Below, piece after piece: positions 44,348 through 54,552 of a stretch of 64,000 nucleotides of DNA. Source of the stretch: Pseudomonas abietaniphila (GTDB lineage: Bacteria > Pseudomonadota > Gammaproteobacteria > Pseudomonadales > Pseudomonadaceae). Position 1 is the stretch's first letter, and every line of letters starts with the position of its first letter. The notes under the pieces were generated by a model. That model was given only the letters and a program-made list of their open reading frames with translations, ran no database searches and was not told where the DNA came from. The translations under genes were made by a program, and so were the position numbers. The DNA lies in assembly GCF_039697315.1 (NCBI RefSeq), contig NZ_CP155619.1, positions 3,968,001 through 4,032,000 of the forward strand, read 5' to 3'.

Positions 44348-44433
44348 GCCGAGGTGGTGGAATTGGTAGACACGCAACCTTGAGGTGGTTGTGCCCATAG
44401 GGTGTAGGGGTTCGAGTCCCCTTCTCGGTACCA
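44348..44433 (+). tRNA. tRNA-Leu (GAG)
   Basis: An 86-base class II tRNA: acceptor GCCGAGG pairs with TCTCGGT (G-U at the first pair), anticodon loop CTTGAGG (anticodon GAG), a variable arm, T loop GTTCGAGTC, and encoded CCA. It is nearly identical to E. coli tRNA-Leu(GAG) by memory. It follows secG closely, probably in the same transcript. Confidence 0.96.
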
Positions 44434-44445
44434 ATTAAACAAGTC

Positions 44446-44468
44446 AGCCCGCAGTAGCGGGCTTTCTT
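44446..44468 (+). terminator. Terminator after tRNA-Leu
   Basis: AGCCCGC-AGTA-GCGGGCT followed by TTCTT, 13 bases after the CCA. Confidence 0.8.
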
Positions 44469-44486
44469 GTAGGTGGATGTGTCGGA

Positions 44487-44515
44487 TTGACCCAAATCGG
44501 GATCGGTCGTATACT
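44487..44515 (+). promoter_or_regulatory. Promoter of tRNA-fMet and downstream operon
   Basis: TTGACC (44487-44492), a 17-base spacer and TATACT (44510-44515). The start would be near 44522, ten bases before the tRNA. This is the metY-type promoter of the rimP-nusA-infB operon. Confidence 0.85.
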
Positions 44516-44531
44516 TCCGCCCCAGCTTTGT

Positions 44532-44608
<77 letters not shown>

Positions 44609-44618
44609 GTTTTAGCGG

Positions 44619-44641
44619 AGCCCCTTTTCAGGGGCTTTTTG
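44619..44641 (+). terminator. Terminator between tRNA-fMet and rimP
   Basis: AGCCCC-TTTTCA-GGGGCT followed by TTTTTG. Readthrough must supply at least part of rimP-nusA transcription, as I see no strong promoter between it and rimP. Confidence 0.85.
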
Positions 44642-44737
44642 TTAGCTGGACACTTTATTACGCCGCTGTTGACGGCGTTTTTCATGATGGGCGCTTTGCC
44701 CATTTTTTATTTGCACAGCATGCACGAGGGGGTTCAG

Positions 44738-45196
44738 GTGTCGAGCAAGCTAGAACAGTTGCAGGCCTTGTTGGCCCCGGTGGTCGTGGCCCTTGGCTAT
44801 GAATGCTGGGGTATCGAGTTTTCGGCCCAGGGTCGTCACTCAATGTTGCGCGTTTATATCGATAAAGAGGGCGGCGTGCTGGTGGACGATTGTGCCATCG
44901 TCAGCCGTCAGATCAGCGGTGTTCTGGACGTAGAAGATCCGATCAGCTCCGAATATACGCTCGAAGTTTCTTCTCCTGGCATGGAACGCCCACTGTTCAC
45001 GATTGAGCAGTTTGCCTCGTTTGCCGGGGAACAAGTGAAGATAAAGCTGCGTTCGCCCTTCGACGGTCGGCGCAACTTTCAAGGCCTTCTCCGCGGGGTG
45101 GAGGAGCAGGATGTCGTGGTGCAAGTGGAAGATCACGAATACCTGTTGCCGATCGATCTGATCGACAAAGCCAACATTATTCCCACGTTTGACTGA
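44738..45196 (+). CDS. rimP: Ribosome maturation factor RimP
   Basis: A 152-residue 30S maturation factor. The GTG at 44738 ([27 protein letters not shown]) is preceded by GAGGGGG and gives the family length; an ATG at 44720 is also in frame. Conserved [32 protein letters not shown]. First protein gene of the operon; nusA follows after 47 bases. Confidence 0.95.
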   Translation: MSSKLEQLQALLAPVVVALGYECWGIEFSAQGRHSMLRVYIDKEGGVLVDDCAIVSRQISGVLDVEDPISSEYTLEVSSPGMERPLFTIEQFASFAGEQVKIKLRSPFDGRRNFQGLLRGVEEQDVVVQVEDHEYLLPIDLIDKANIIPTFD

Positions 45197-45243
45197 GACG
45201 CGGATCCCGCGGATCCAATGGCTTGCGAAAGGCGAGGCGTACG

Positions 45244-46725
45244 ATGAGCAAAGAAGTACTGCTGGTTGTTGAGTCGGTATCGAATGAAAAAGGCGTACCG
45301 GCCGATGTGATTTTTGAAGCGCTTGAAATCGCTTTGGCTACGGCCACCAAAAAGCGTTTTGAAGACGAAGTTGACCTCCGTGTGGAAATCAATCGCCACA
45401 CGGGCGCTTACGAGACGTTCCGTCGCTGGACGGTTGTCGAAGAAGACGATCTTGACGATCCTGCGATTGAAACCTGGCCGACCAAGGTTGCCGAAACGCA
45501 TCCGGGCGCCAAGGTGGGCGACGTTGTAGAAGAAAAAATCGAATCCATCGAGTTTGGCCGTATCGCCGCTCAGACTGCCAAGCAAGTCATTGTGCAGAAA
45601 GTTCGCGAAGCCGAGCGCGCTCAAGTCGTGGACGCTTATCGTGAGCGTCTGGGCGAAATCATTTCCGGTACTGTTAAAAAAGTTACACGTGACAATGTCA
45701 TCGTCGACTTGGGTAACAATGCCGAAGCGCTGCTGGCGCGTGAAGACATCATTTCCCGGGAAACTTTCCGTGTCGGTGTCCGCGTTCGTGCATTGCTCAA
45801 AGAGATCCGCACTGAAAACCGTGGTCCTCAGCTGATCCTGTCGCGTACTGCGCCAGAGATGCTGATCGAGCTGTTCCGGATTGAAGTTCCGGAAATTGCC
45901 GAAGGTCTCATCGAGGTGATGGCTGCCTCTCGTGATCCTGGTTCGCGTGCAAAAATCGCAGTTCGCTCCAAGGACAAACGCATTGACCCGCAAGGCGCTT
46001 GCATCGGCATGCGCGGTTCGCGTGTCCAGGCAGTTTCCGGCGAGTTGGGCGGCGAGCGTGTGGATATCGTGCTGTGGGACGACAACCCGGCACAGTTCGT
46101 CATCAACGCCATGTCGCCCGCCGAAGTGGCAGCGATCATCGTTGATGAAGACGCCCACGCCATGGACATCGCTGTAGGCGCAGACAACCTGGCCCAGGCG
46201 ATTGGTCGCGGCGGTCAGAACGTGCGTCTGGCGAGCCAGCTGACTGGCTGGACCTTGAACGTAATGACCGAATCGGACATCCAGGCCAAGCAGCAAGCGG
46301 AAACCGGTGACATCCTGCGCAACTTCATCGACGAGCTGGAAGTTGACGAAGAACTTGCTCAGGTACTGGTAGATGAAGGCTTCACCAGCCTGGAAGAGAT
46401 TGCCTACGTACCGTTGGAAGAAATGCTCAACATCGACGGCTTTGACGAAGACATCGTCAACGAGCTTCGCGCTCGTGCCAAGGATCGTTTGTTGACTAAA
46501 GCCATCGCTACTGAGGAAAAGCTGGCAGACGCCCATCCGGCCGAAGACCTGCTCTCGCTTGAGGGTATGGACAAGGATTTGGCGATGGAACTGGCGGTGC
46601 GCGGCGTAATTACCCGCGAAGACCTGGCCGAGCAGTCTATTGACGATCTGCTCGACATCGACGGCATTGACGATGATCGTGCCGGCAAGTTGATCATGGC
46701 CGCCCGAGCCCATTGGTTCGAGTAA
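45244..46725 (+). CDS. nusA: Transcription termination/antitermination factor NusA
   Basis: A 493-residue factor. N-terminal polymerase-binding domain (1-130), S1 domain (about 135-200; [16 protein letters not shown]), two KH domains ([24 protein letters not shown] and [20 protein letters not shown]), and two acidic helix-hairpin-helix repeats at the C-terminus ending AARAHWFE. It controls pausing, termination and antitermination. Starts [18 protein letters not shown]. Confidence 0.98.
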   Translation: MSKEVLLVVESVSNEKGVPADVIFEALEIALATATKKRFEDEVDLRVEINRHTGAYETFRRWTVVEEDDLDDPAIETWPTKVAETHPGAKVGDVVEEKIESIEFGRIAAQTAKQVIVQKVREAERAQVVDAYRERLGEIISGTVKKVTRDNVIVDLGNNAEALLAREDIISRETFRVGVRVRALLKEIRTENRGPQLILSRTAPEMLIELFRIEVPEIAEGLIEVMAASRDPGSRAKIAVRSKDKRIDPQGACIGMRGSRVQAVSGELGGERVDIVLWDDNPAQFVINAMSPAEVAAIIVDEDAHAMDIAVGADNLAQAIGRGGQNVRLASQLTGWTLNVMTESDIQAKQQAETGDILRNFIDELEVDEELAQVLVDEGFTSLEEIAYVPLEEMLNIDGFDEDIVNELRARAKDRLLTKAIATEEKLADAHPAEDLLSLEGMDKDLAMELAVRGVITREDLAEQSIDDLLDIDGIDDDRAGKLIMAARAHWFE

Positions 46726-46752
46726 GTAGATGCGGCCTGAGGAGAGAAGTGC

Positions 46753-49284
46753 ATGACGCAAGTCACGGTGAAAGAACTGGCCAAAACGGTCGACACACCG
46801 GTAGAGCGCCTGTTACAGCAGATGCGTGAGGCAGGTTTGCCGCACACCGCCGCCGAGCAAGTTGTGACCGATAACGAAAAACAAGCCCTGTTGACGCACC
46901 TGAAAAGCGGTCACAAGGCGAAAGTGGAAGAACCGCGCAAGATCACTTTGCAGCGTAAAACCACCAGTACTCTGCGCGTTGCTGGCAGCAAGAGCATCAG
47001 CGTTGAAGTGCGCAAGAAGAAAGTCTTCGTACAGCGTAGCCCGGAAGAAATCGAAGCCGAGCGCAAGCGCGAACAGGATGAACGCCGTGCGGTAGAAAAT
47101 GCCGCCCGTCAAAAGGCTGAAGAAGAAGCCCGTCAGCGTGCCGAAGAAGAAGCACGCCGCCAGCCTGCTCCTGCTCCGCAAGCGGCTGAAGCGGTGGCAG
47201 CTCCTTCGCCGGAGCCGGTTGCACAATCGGTGTCCGAGCCTGTTCTGGACGTTGCACCTGCAGCGCCTGCTCCGGTGGCCGACGTTCGCAAGAAAGACGA
47301 ACAGCGCCGTCCTGACAAACCACGCAACGACGACAGCAATCGTCGCGGCAGTGGCGATGGCGAGCGCAAGAACGCTCCACATCGTGCTTCGGTCAAGGAA
47401 AAAGCGCCGGCTCCACGCGTTGCTCCACGCACCACCGACGAAGAGAGCGATGGCTTCCGTCGTGGCGGTCGTGGCAAGGCAAAGCTGAAAAAACGTAACG
47501 CTCACGGCTTCCAGAACCCTACCGGTCCTGTGGTTCGTGAGGTGAAGATCGGCGAAACCATCACTGTGGGCGATCTCGCTCAACAGATGTCGGTCAAAGC
47601 TGCTGAAATCATCAAGTTCATGTTCAAGCTGGGCACTCCGGCCACCATCAACCAGGTTCTGGATCAGGAAACTGCCCAGCTGGTCGCTGAAGAACTGGGC
47701 CACAAAGTGACCCTGGTCAGCGACACCGCCTTGGAAGATTCCCTGGCTGAGTCGCTGAAGTTCGAAGGTGAGACGGTTCCTCGTGCGCCGGTCGTTACGG
47801 TCATGGGTCACGTTGACCATGGTAAGACCTCGCTGCTCGACTACATCCGTCGTGCCAAGGTTGCCGCTGGCGAAGCCGGTGGTATCACTCAGCACATCGG
47901 CGCTTACCACGTTGAAACCGAACGCGGCATGGTGACGTTCCTCGACACCCCGGGTCACGCTGCGTTTACCGCAATGCGTGCACGTGGTGCGAAAGCGACC
48001 GACATCGTCATTCTGGTTGTCGCTGCCGACGACGGCGTGATGCCACAGACCATCGAAGCCGTGCAGCACGCACAGGCAGCCGGTGTTCCGTTGGTCGTTG
48101 CCGTGAACAAGATCGACAAGCCGGGCGCTGACCTGGACCGCATCCGCAGTGAACTGTCGGTTCATGGCGTAACGTCCGAAGAGTGGGGTGGTGATACCCC
48201 ATTCGTGCCTGTATCGGCGAAAGTCGGTACCGGTGTCGACGAGCTGCTCGAAGCCGTTCTGCTCCAAGCCGAAGTGCTGGAACTGGTTGCCACTCCATCG
48301 GCTCCTGGCCGTGGTGTCGTGGTCGAATCGCGTCTGGACAAGGGCCGCGGTCCTGTCGCCACTGTTCTGGTTCAGGACGGTACGCTGCGTCAGGGCGACA
48401 TGGTGCTGGTCGGTTCGAACTACGGTCGCGTTCGCGCCATGCTCGACGAGAACGGCAAGCCAATCAAGGAAGCCGGTCCTTCCATCCCTGTCGAGATCCT
48501 CGGCCTGGACGGTACGCCGGACGCTGGCGACGAGATGAGCGTGGTTGCCGACGAGAAGAAAGCCCGTGAAGTGGCTCTGTTCCGTCAAGGCAAGTTCCGT
48601 GAAGTCAAGCTGGCCCGTGCTCACGCTGGCAAGCTGGAAAACATCTTCGAGAACATGGGTCAGGAAGAGAAGAAGACGCTCAACATCGTCCTCAAATCCG
48701 ACGTCCGCGGTTCTCTGGAAGCTTTGCAGGGCGCTTTGAACGGCCTGGGCAACGACGAAGTACAAGTGCGTGTAGTGGGCGGCGGCGTCGGTGGTATCAC
48801 CGAAAGCGACGCCAACCTGGCGCTGGCTTCCAACGCTGTACTGTTCGGCTTCAACGTGCGTGCCGATGCTGGCGCGCGCAAGATCGTCGAGCAGGAAGGT
48901 CTGGACATGCGTTACTACAACGTGATCTACGACATCATCGAAGACGTCAAGAAAGCCCTCACCGGTATGCTTGGCAGCGACGTCCGGGAGAACATCCTGG
49001 GTATCGCCGAAGTTCGCGACGTGTTCCGTTCGCCGAAATTCGGTGCGATCGCCGGTTGCATGGTCATCGAAGGCGTTGTGTTCCGTAACCGTCCGATCCG
49101 TGTACTGCGTGAAGACATCGTTATCTTCGAAGGCGAGCTGGAATCCCTGCGCCGCTTCAAGGATGACGCTTCCGAAGTACGTGCCGGCATGGAATGCGGT
49201 ATCGGCGTCAAGAGCTACAACGACGTCAAGGTCGGTGACAAGATCGAAGTCTTCGAGAAGGTCCAAGTGGCTCGCAGCCTCTAA
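46753..49284 (+). CDS. infB: Translation initiation factor IF-2
   Basis: An 843-residue GTPase. The N-terminal IF2_N domain (1-60) is followed by a long Ala/Arg/Glu/Pro-rich disordered part (about 95-260), a second IF2_N (about 265-320), then the G domain from about residue 345 with [17 protein letters not shown] and NKIDKPGA, domain II, and the C-terminal fMet-tRNA-binding domains. It brings initiator tRNA to the 30S subunit; the initiator tRNA gene heads this operon. Confidence 0.99.
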   Translation: MTQVTVKELAKTVDTPVERLLQQMREAGLPHTAAEQVVTDNEKQALLTHLKSGHKAKVEEPRKITLQRKTTSTLRVAGSKSISVEVRKKKVFVQRSPEEIEAERKREQDERRAVENAARQKAEEEARQRAEEEARRQPAPAPQAAEAVAAPSPEPVAQSVSEPVLDVAPAAPAPVADVRKKDEQRRPDKPRNDDSNRRGSGDGERKNAPHRASVKEKAPAPRVAPRTTDEESDGFRRGGRGKAKLKKRNAHGFQNPTGPVVREVKIGETITVGDLAQQMSVKAAEIIKFMFKLGTPATINQVLDQETAQLVAEELGHKVTLVSDTALEDSLAESLKFEGETVPRAPVVTVMGHVDHGKTSLLDYIRRAKVAAGEAGGITQHIGAYHVETERGMVTFLDTPGHAAFTAMRARGAKATDIVILVVAADDGVMPQTIEAVQHAQAAGVPLVVAVNKIDKPGADLDRIRSELSVHGVTSEEWGGDTPFVPVSAKVGTGVDELLEAVLLQAEVLELVATPSAPGRGVVVESRLDKGRGPVATVLVQDGTLRQGDMVLVGSNYGRVRAMLDENGKPIKEAGPSIPVEILGLDGTPDAGDEMSVVADEKKAREVALFRQGKFREVKLARAHAGKLENIFENMGQEEKKTLNIVLKSDVRGSLEALQGALNGLGNDEVQVRVVGGGVGGITESDANLALASNAVLFGFNVRADAGARKIVEQEGLDMRYYNVIYDIIEDVKKALTGMLGSDVRENILGIAEVRDVFRSPKFGAIAGCMVIEGVVFRNRPIRVLREDIVIFEGELESLRRFKDDASEVRAGMECGIGVKSYNDVKVGDKIEVFEKVQVARSL

Positions 49285-49354
49285 ATCGCGAGCTTCAGGA
49301 GTCATGGTTGTCGTCGCATGCGAATGCCCAGCGCCAGCTACTGACTCTAAACGC

Positions 49355-49388
49355 AACGCCCGGTCCGGCTTCTGCCAGGCCGGGCGTT
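49355..49388 (+). terminator. Hairpin between infB and rbfA
   Basis: AACGCCCGG / CCGGGCGTT with a 16-base loop, in a 156-bp gap that also holds ACGGC-TTTTTT-GCCGT (49405-49420). No T tract directly follows the first stem; it may reduce readthrough or act in mRNA processing. Confidence 0.5.
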
Positions 49389-49440
49389 TGCCGCTTTCAG
49401 ACCGCACGGCTTTTTTGCCGTAGGTGACAGGTAACAAGAC

Positions 49441-49842
49441 ATGGCAAAAGAATACAGCCGTACCCAGCGTATCGGCGATCAGATGCAGCGCGAGCTGGCT
49501 CAACTGATCCGTCGCGAAGTCAAGGACCCACGCGTGGGTCTGGTCACGATCACCGCCGTCGACGTCAGCCGTGACGTGGGCCACGCCAAGGTCTACATCA
49601 CCGTGATGGGTGAAGACAGCGCTGAAGAAATCAAGCAGTCGATCAAGGTGCTCAACTCCGCAGCGGGCTTTCTGCGCATGCAGCTGGCACGTGAGATGAA
49701 GCTGCGCAGCGTGCCTCAGTTGCACTTCCACTATGACGAAAGCGTCGCCCGTGGCGCGCATTTGTCCGCGCTGATCGAGCGCGCCGTGGCTGAAGACGGT
49801 CAGCACGAATCCGCTGCCAAGCAAGACGGTTCGGAGGAATAA
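49441..49842 (+). CDS. rbfA: 30S ribosome-binding factor RbfA
   Basis: A 133-residue KH-fold protein ([69 protein letters not shown]). It binds immature 30S subunits near helix 1 and helps 16S maturation and cold adaptation. The tail is Glu/Asp-rich. truB follows four bases later. Confidence 0.97.
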   Translation: MAKEYSRTQRIGDQMQRELAQLIRREVKDPRVGLVTITAVDVSRDVGHAKVYITVMGEDSAEEIKQSIKVLNSAAGFLRMQLAREMKLRSVPQLHFHYDESVARGAHLSALIERAVAEDGQHESAAKQDGSEE

Positions 49843-49846
49843 CGCC

Positions 49847-50764
49847 GTGGCTCAGGTCAAGCGCATTCGCCGCAATGTCAGCGGCATCATCCTGCTCGAC
49901 AAGCCGCTGGGTTTCACCTCCAACGCAGCCTTGCAAAAGGTTCGCTGGTTGCTCAACGCGGAAAAGGCCGGTCATACCGGCAGTCTCGACCCACTGGCCA
50001 CCGGCGTACTGCCGCTGTGCTTTGGCGAGGCGACCAAGTTCTCCCAGTACCTGCTCGATTCCGACAAGGGTTACGAAACCCTGATGCAGTTGGGCAAGAC
50101 CACCACCACGGCAGACGCCGAGGGTGAGGTTTTGCAAACGCGTCCGGTGACCGTTGGTCGCACCGATATCGAGGCTGTGCTGCCCGGATTTCGCGGCCAA
50201 ATCAGTCAGATACCGCCGATGTACTCCGCGCTGAAGCGTGATGGCCAGCCGTTGTACAAGTTGGCGCGGGCAGGGGAAGTGGTGGAGCGCGAAGCGCGTT
50301 CTGTTACTATTGCGCGCCTGGAATTATTGGCAAGCGAAGGCGAGACCGCTCGCTTGGCCGTTGACTGCAGCAAAGGCACCTATATCCGCACCCTGGTGGA
50401 GGATATCGGTGAGAAATTGGGCTGCGGTGCGTACGTCGCTGAACTGCGTCGCACGCAAGCCGGACCTTTCACGCTGGCCCAGACGGTCACGCTGGAAGAG
50501 CTGGAGGCGGTGCACGCCGAAGGCGGCAATGAAGCGGTTGATCGCTTCCTGATGCCTTCCGATAGTGGATTGCTCGACTGGCCGCTGTTGAAGTTTTCCG
50601 AGCACAGTTCGTTTTACTGGTTGCATGGTCAACCAGTCAGAGCCCCGGATGCGCCGAAGTTCGGCATGGTTCGGGTGCAGGATCATGAAGGTCGCTTCAT
50701 CGGGATCGGTGAGGTGAGTGAAGACGGGCGTATTGCGCCACGTCGACTGATTCGGTCAGAGTGA
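49847..50764 (+). CDS. truB: tRNA pseudouridine-55 synthase TruB
   Basis: A 305-residue synthase forming psi-55 in the tRNA T loop. The catalytic aspartate is Asp48 in [33 protein letters not shown] and a C-terminal PUA-like domain follow. GTG start with GGAGGAAT six bases upstream, inside the end of rbfA; the two are tightly linked. Confidence 0.97.
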   Translation: MAQVKRIRRNVSGIILLDKPLGFTSNAALQKVRWLLNAEKAGHTGSLDPLATGVLPLCFGEATKFSQYLLDSDKGYETLMQLGKTTTTADAEGEVLQTRPVTVGRTDIEAVLPGFRGQISQIPPMYSALKRDGQPLYKLARAGEVVEREARSVTIARLELLASEGETARLAVDCSKGTYIRTLVEDIGEKLGCGAYVAELRRTQAGPFTLAQTVTLEELEAVHAEGGNEAVDRFLMPSDSGLLDWPLLKFSEHSSFYWLHGQPVRAPDAPKFGMVRVQDHEGRFIGIGEVSEDGRIAPRRLIRSE

Positions 50765-50874
50765 CCGAACCCGTCGAGTCGGGGGTTCCTGGCACGGCGG
50801 TAAGAGGGTGGCTGTTAACAGGCACGGTCACTCCTCTCTTATAGATACAGGGATTTGTCCCTGGCCTGTTGAAG

Positions 50875-50891
50875 CTGTTTCTTTGAAACAG
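50875..50891 (+). other. Hairpin in rpsO leader
   Basis: CTGTTTC-TTT-GAAACAG, 24 bases before the rpsO ATG, in a 151-bp gap after truB. S15 represses its own translation through leader structures in other bacteria, so this is a possible regulatory element; no promoter was identified with confidence. Confidence 0.4.
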
Positions 50892-50915
50892 TTTCCTGAT
50901 AAAAAGGATTGCCTC

Positions 50916-51185
50916 ATGGCTCTCGACGTTCAAGAAAAAGCTCAAATCGTTGCTGACTACCAGCAAGCTGTTGGTGACACGGGTTCGCCAGAAGTGCAAG
51001 TTGCACTGCTGACCGCCAACATCAACAAACTGCAAGGTCACTTCAAGGCCAACGGTAAAGATCACCACTCCCGTCGTGGTCTGATCCGCATGGTTAACCA
51101 GCGCCGTAAGCTGCTGGACTACCTGAAAGGCAAAGACGTGAGCCGTTACAGCGCTCTGATCGGTCGCCTGGGTCTGCGTCGCTAA
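50916..51185 (+). CDS. rpsO: 30S ribosomal protein S15
   Basis: An 89-residue ribosomal protein: [44 protein letters not shown] and [29 protein letters not shown], ending GLRR. It binds 16S rRNA helices 20-22 and bridges to the 50S subunit. AAAAAGGATTGCCTC precedes the ATG. pnp follows after 201 bp, separated by a long hairpin. Confidence 0.99.
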   Translation: MALDVQEKAQIVADYQQAVGDTGSPEVQVALLTANINKLQGHFKANGKDHHSRRGLIRMVNQRRKLLDYLKGKDVSRYSALIGRLGLRR

Positions 51186-51200
51186 TCAGCGATTGCGCTA

Positions 51201-51266
51201 GAGGTTGGTTGTCTGTCGTACATCTGCGGGTCTCCCGCAGGTGTAGGGCAGGCTCCCAGCCTCAAG
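51201..51266 (+). other. rpsO-pnp intercistronic hairpin (RNase III type)
   Basis: Inner stem ACATCTGCGGG / CCCGCAGGTGT and an outer, wobble-rich stem (GAGGTTGG ... CCAGCCTC) form a duplex of about 29 pairs. The E. coli rpsO-pnp junction carries an RNase III-cut hairpin through which PNPase represses itself; position and shape fit the same role. Confidence 0.7.
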
Positions 51267-51386
51267 TTTTATCTGGATACACGTTTTACGCTCTACCCTG
51301 GACTGACGAAGGGGCCGATTCCCCTCACTGCCCAAGAATTCGCAAGAAACCAGTTCCCCCAAGAGCCACAAAGAAGGTAGGAAACC

Positions 51387-53492
51387 GTGAACCCGGTAAT
51401 CAAGAAATTTCAATTCGGTCAATCGACCGTAACCCTGGAGACAGGCCGCATCGCCCGTCAAGCTTCTGGTGCAGTATTGGTCACCGTTGACGACGACGTC
51501 ACCGTTCTCGTGACTGTGGTCGGCGCCAAACAAGCAGACGCCGGCAAAGGCTTCTTCCCACTGTCCGTTCACTACCAAGAAAAAACCTACGCTGCCGGCA
51601 AGATTCCTGGCGGTTTCTTCAAGCGTGAAGGCCGTCCTTCCGAAAAAGAAACCCTGACCTCGCGTCTGATCGACCGTCCGATCCGCCCACTGTTTCCAGA
51701 AGGCTTCATGAACGAAGTGCAGGTTGTCTGCACCGTCGTTTCCACCAGCAAGAAAACCGATCCGGACATCGCTGCGATGATCGGTACCTCGGCTGCTCTG
51801 GCCATCTCGGGTATTCCTTTCGACGGCCCAATCGGCGCCGCTCGCGTTGCTTTCCATGAAAGCACCGGTTACCTGCTGAACCCGACTTACGAACAACTGA
51901 AAGCGTCGAGCCTGGACATGGTCGTTGCCGGTACCGAAGAAGCGGTACTGATGGTTGAGTCGGAAGCCAAAGAACTGACCGAAGACCAGATGCTGGGCGC
52001 CGTACTGTTCGCCCACGACGAATTCCAGTCGGTGATCAAGGCTGTTAAAGAGCTGGCCGCCGAAGCTGCCAAGCCAACCTGGACCTGGGCTCCAAAGGCT
52101 GAAGCCACCGAACTGCTGGGCGCTATCCGCTCCGAGTTCGGCGCTGCCATTTCCGAGGCCTACACCATTACCGTCAAGGCTGATCGCTATGCGCGCCTGG
52201 GCGAGCTGAAGGATCAGGTCGTTGCCAAGCTGGCTGTTGAAGAAGGCAGCCCGTCGGCTTCCGAAGTCAAAGCTGCCTTCGGCGAAATCGAATACCGCAC
52301 CGTTCGCGAAAACATCGTCAACGGCAAGCCACGTATCGACGGCCGCGACACTCGCACCGTGCGTCCGCTGAACATCGAAGTCGGCGTTCTGCCGAAGACT
52401 CACGGTTCGGCCCTGTTCACCCGCGGCGAAACTCAGGCGCTGGTTGTTGCCACGCTGGGTACTGCGCGTGATGCACAGCTGCTGGACACCCTGGAAGGCG
52501 AGAAAAAAGACCCCTTCATGCTGCACTACAACTTCCCTCCGTTCTCGGTGGGCGAGTGCGGTCGCATGGGCGGTGCGGGTCGTCGCGAAATCGGTCACGG
52601 CCGTCTGGCCCGTCGTTCGGTTCAAGCGATGCTGCCACCGGCTGACGCGTTCCCTTACACCATTCGTGTGGTGTCGGAAATCACCGAGTCCAACGGTTCC
52701 AGCTCCATGGCTTCGGTCTGCGGCGCTTCCCTGGCCTTGATGGACGCGGGTGTTCCGATGAAAGCCCCGGTTGCCGGTATCGCCATGGGTCTGGTTAAAG
52801 AAGGCGAGAAGTTCGCTGTTCTGACCGACATCCTGGGTGACGAAGATCACCTCGGCGACATGGACTTCAAAGTAGCCGGTACCGCCAATGGCGTCACCGC
52901 GCTGCAGATGGACATCAAGATCAAAGGCATCACCGAAGAAATCATGGAGATCGCCCTGGGCCAGGCCCTGGAAGCTCGCCTGAACATCCTCGGTCAGATG
53001 AACAAGATCATCGGCCAGTCGCGTACCGAACTGTCGGAAAACGCGCCGACCATGATCGCGATGAAGATCGACACCGACAAGATCCGTGACGTCATCGGTA
53101 AAGGCGGCGCGACCATTCGTGCCATCTGTGAAGAGACTAAAGCGTCTATCGATATCGAAGACGACGGTTCGATCAAGATCTTCGGCGAAACCAAGGAAGC
53201 CGCTGAAGCAGCACGTCAGCGCGTTCTGGGTATCACCGCAGAAGCCGAGATCGGCAAGATCTACGTTGGTAAGGTTGAGCGCATCGTCGACTTCGGCGCA
53301 TTCGTCAACATCCTGCCGGGTAAAGACGGTCTGGTTCACATCTCCATGCTGAGCGATGCTCGCGTTGAGAAAGTCACCGACGTGTTGAAAGAAGGTCAGG
53401 AAGTCGAAGTGCTGGTTCTGGACGTGGACAACCGCGGCCGTATCAAGCTGTCGATCAAAGACGTTGCCGCTGCGAAGGCGTCGGGCGTTTAA
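51387..53492 (+). CDS. pnp: Polynucleotide phosphorylase
   Basis: A 701-residue 3'-5' phosphorolytic exoribonuclease. Two RNase PH domains (about 1-230 and 310-540), a helical domain between, then KH ([19 protein letters not shown], about 560-610) and S1 ([31 protein letters not shown], about 620-690). GTG start after GAAGGTAGGAAACC. It degrades mRNA within the degradosome and processes sRNA. A perfect terminator follows. Confidence 0.98.
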   Translation: MNPVIKKFQFGQSTVTLETGRIARQASGAVLVTVDDDVTVLVTVVGAKQADAGKGFFPLSVHYQEKTYAAGKIPGGFFKREGRPSEKETLTSRLIDRPIRPLFPEGFMNEVQVVCTVVSTSKKTDPDIAAMIGTSAALAISGIPFDGPIGAARVAFHESTGYLLNPTYEQLKASSLDMVVAGTEEAVLMVESEAKELTEDQMLGAVLFAHDEFQSVIKAVKELAAEAAKPTWTWAPKAEATELLGAIRSEFGAAISEAYTITVKADRYARLGELKDQVVAKLAVEEGSPSASEVKAAFGEIEYRTVRENIVNGKPRIDGRDTRTVRPLNIEVGVLPKTHGSALFTRGETQALVVATLGTARDAQLLDTLEGEKKDPFMLHYNFPPFSVGECGRMGGAGRREIGHGRLARRSVQAMLPPADAFPYTIRVVSEITESNGSSSMASVCGASLALMDAGVPMKAPVAGIAMGLVKEGEKFAVLTDILGDEDHLGDMDFKVAGTANGVTALQMDIKIKGITEEIMEIALGQALEARLNILGQMNKIIGQSRTELSENAPTMIAMKIDTDKIRDVIGKGGATIRAICEETKASIDIEDDGSIKIFGETKEAAEAARQRVLGITAEAEIGKIYVGKVERIVDFGAFVNILPGKDGLVHISMLSDARVEKVTDVLKEGQEVEVLVLDVDNRGRIKLSIKDVAAAKASGV

Positions 53493-53516
53493 TCGCACGC
53501 TGCTAACGCTGCACAG

Positions 53517-53544
53517 AAAAGAGCCCTTCGGGGCTCTTTTTTTT
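53517..53544 (+). terminator. Terminator after pnp
   Basis: AAAAGAGCCC-TTCG-GGGCTCTTTT then TTTT: a ten-base stem with a stable UUCG tetraloop ending the rimP-pnp operon. Confidence 0.96.
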
Positions 53545-53636
53545 CGAATGCAATTAATGGCTTACCGCAAAAATTACACCCGGTCATCTGTCCCGAACAT
53601 GCATCTTGCAAGCGGAACTTTTTATAAACGGGCAAT

Positions 53637-53652
53637 CTGCACGATCATGCAG
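53637..53652. promoter_or_regulatory. Possible enhancer dyad upstream of sigma-54 promoter
   Basis: CTGCA-CGATCA-TGCAG, a perfect five-base inverted repeat centred about 90 bp before the expected start, a typical place for a sigma-54 activator. The activator cannot be named from it. Confidence 0.35.
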
Positions 53653-53706
53653 GATCCAAAAAATCATAAGCTATTGATATATAACGATAAATGTCCGTTG
53701 GCATGT

Positions 53707-53723
53707 TTGGCACAGCGCTTGCG
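53707..53723 (+). promoter_or_regulatory. Sigma-54 (RpoN) promoter of the BON gene
   Basis: TTGGCAC-AGCGC-TTGC carries the invariant GG and GC with exactly ten bases between them, matching the -24/-12 consensus. The expected start is about 53735, giving a leader of about 55 bases to the ATG with AGGAG. Confidence 0.82.
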
Positions 53724-53789
53724 ATATATACGGTAACCCTGCGGCCAACGAGGTTGGCGCAGATTCTGAGAAAAACAGGAGTTACTCGT

Positions 53790-54140
53790 ATGAAGAAGTT
53801 CGCTATTGCTGCCGCTACCGCCACTGCTCTGACTCTGACCATGGCAAACGTAGCCATGGCCCAGACCTCTACTCAAGCTCCGATGGTGGTCGCTGCAGGT
53901 GAAGTCGCAAAAACCAAAGAAGCCACTTCCGATACCTGGATCACCACCAAGGTCAAATCCGACCTGCTGACTGAGAAAGGCATTCCTGGCTCCGACATCA
54001 AGGTCGAAACCAACAAAGGCGTGGTTTCCCTGTCGTCGACTGTCGCGATCACCGAAGCGCAGAAAACTACGGCTGTTGCGATCACCAAGAAAATCAAAGG
54101 CGTGAAAGCTGTTTCGGCTGACGGCCTGAAAGCTGAGTAA
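53790..54140 (+). CDS. BON-domain periplasmic protein
   Basis: A 116-residue secreted protein: signal peptide MKKFAIAAATATALTLTMANVAMAQ (cut near residue 24), a short linker, then one BON domain (about 47-116; WITTKVKSDLLTEKGIPGSDIKVETNKGVVSLSSTVAITEAQKTTAVAITKKIKGVKAV). BON domains bind lipid membranes, as in OsmY and DolP, which have two; this has only one. It follows pnp as PA4739 does in P. aeruginosa (from memory). It has AGGAGTT before the ATG and its own sigma-54 promoter. Confidence 0.88.
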   Translation: MKKFAIAAATATALTLTMANVAMAQTSTQAPMVVAAGEVAKTKEATSDTWITTKVKSDLLTEKGIPGSDIKVETNKGVVSLSSTVAITEAQKTTAVAITKKIKGVKAVSADGLKAE

Positions 54141-54240
54141 ATCAATTCTCTAGAACCGGTAGAACGGACGATTGACGGCCAGGGAGGCCGTTGGTTGGTC
54201 GATTGAAGGTTCATGCGAAGGCCATATGGAAGTGGCCATT

Positions 54241-54275
54241 ACAAGCCCTGGCGCTCGCGTCGGGGCTTGTTCTAT
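54241..54275 (+). terminator. Probable terminator after the BON gene
   Basis: ACAAGCCC / GGGCTTGT with a 14-base loop, followed by TCTATTC; a smaller hairpin ACGGCC-AGGGA-GGCCGT (54175-54191) lies before it. Confidence 0.6.
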
Positions 54276-54552
54276 TCAAACCCTGCCTCATTAGACACAG
54301 CCCATCAATACAGCACATCCGCTCAAGATTTCCCTCCGAAACAAGCCTTAGCCTGTCTCCACGTATCAATCCTGCGTATATTTAGAGCCCGTTCGACACG
54401 TTCGTCTAAGGGCATCGTTCGATACAAAAACGACTATTCTGGCTTCGTCCCCCGTTGTCGTGACGGCAGAGGCCATCGCGGGCCTTCAACGTTCGCGAAG
54501 ATTTATTTTGCGCTGCCATCCCAATGATTAAAAACAAGGCATAACGGTCGCA
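54276..54552. other. Intergenic region before the sensor kinase
   Basis: With the preceding hairpins, a 412-bp gap without a credible gene. An open frame runs through it but lacks a ribosome binding site and has a Ser/Arg/His-rich, non-protein-like composition. No repeat or promoter recognised. Confidence 0.4.

Noticed and set aside
46813..49824. A 1003-codon open frame antisense to infB and rbfA
   Set aside because: It is an artefact of the codon bias of infB; composition is not protein-like (runs of T, H, Q, R, F) and the sense strand carries an unmistakable IF-2.
54213..54527. A 104-codon frame after the BON gene
   Set aside because: Crosses a terminator-like hairpin, lacks a ribosome binding site and has non-protein-like composition.
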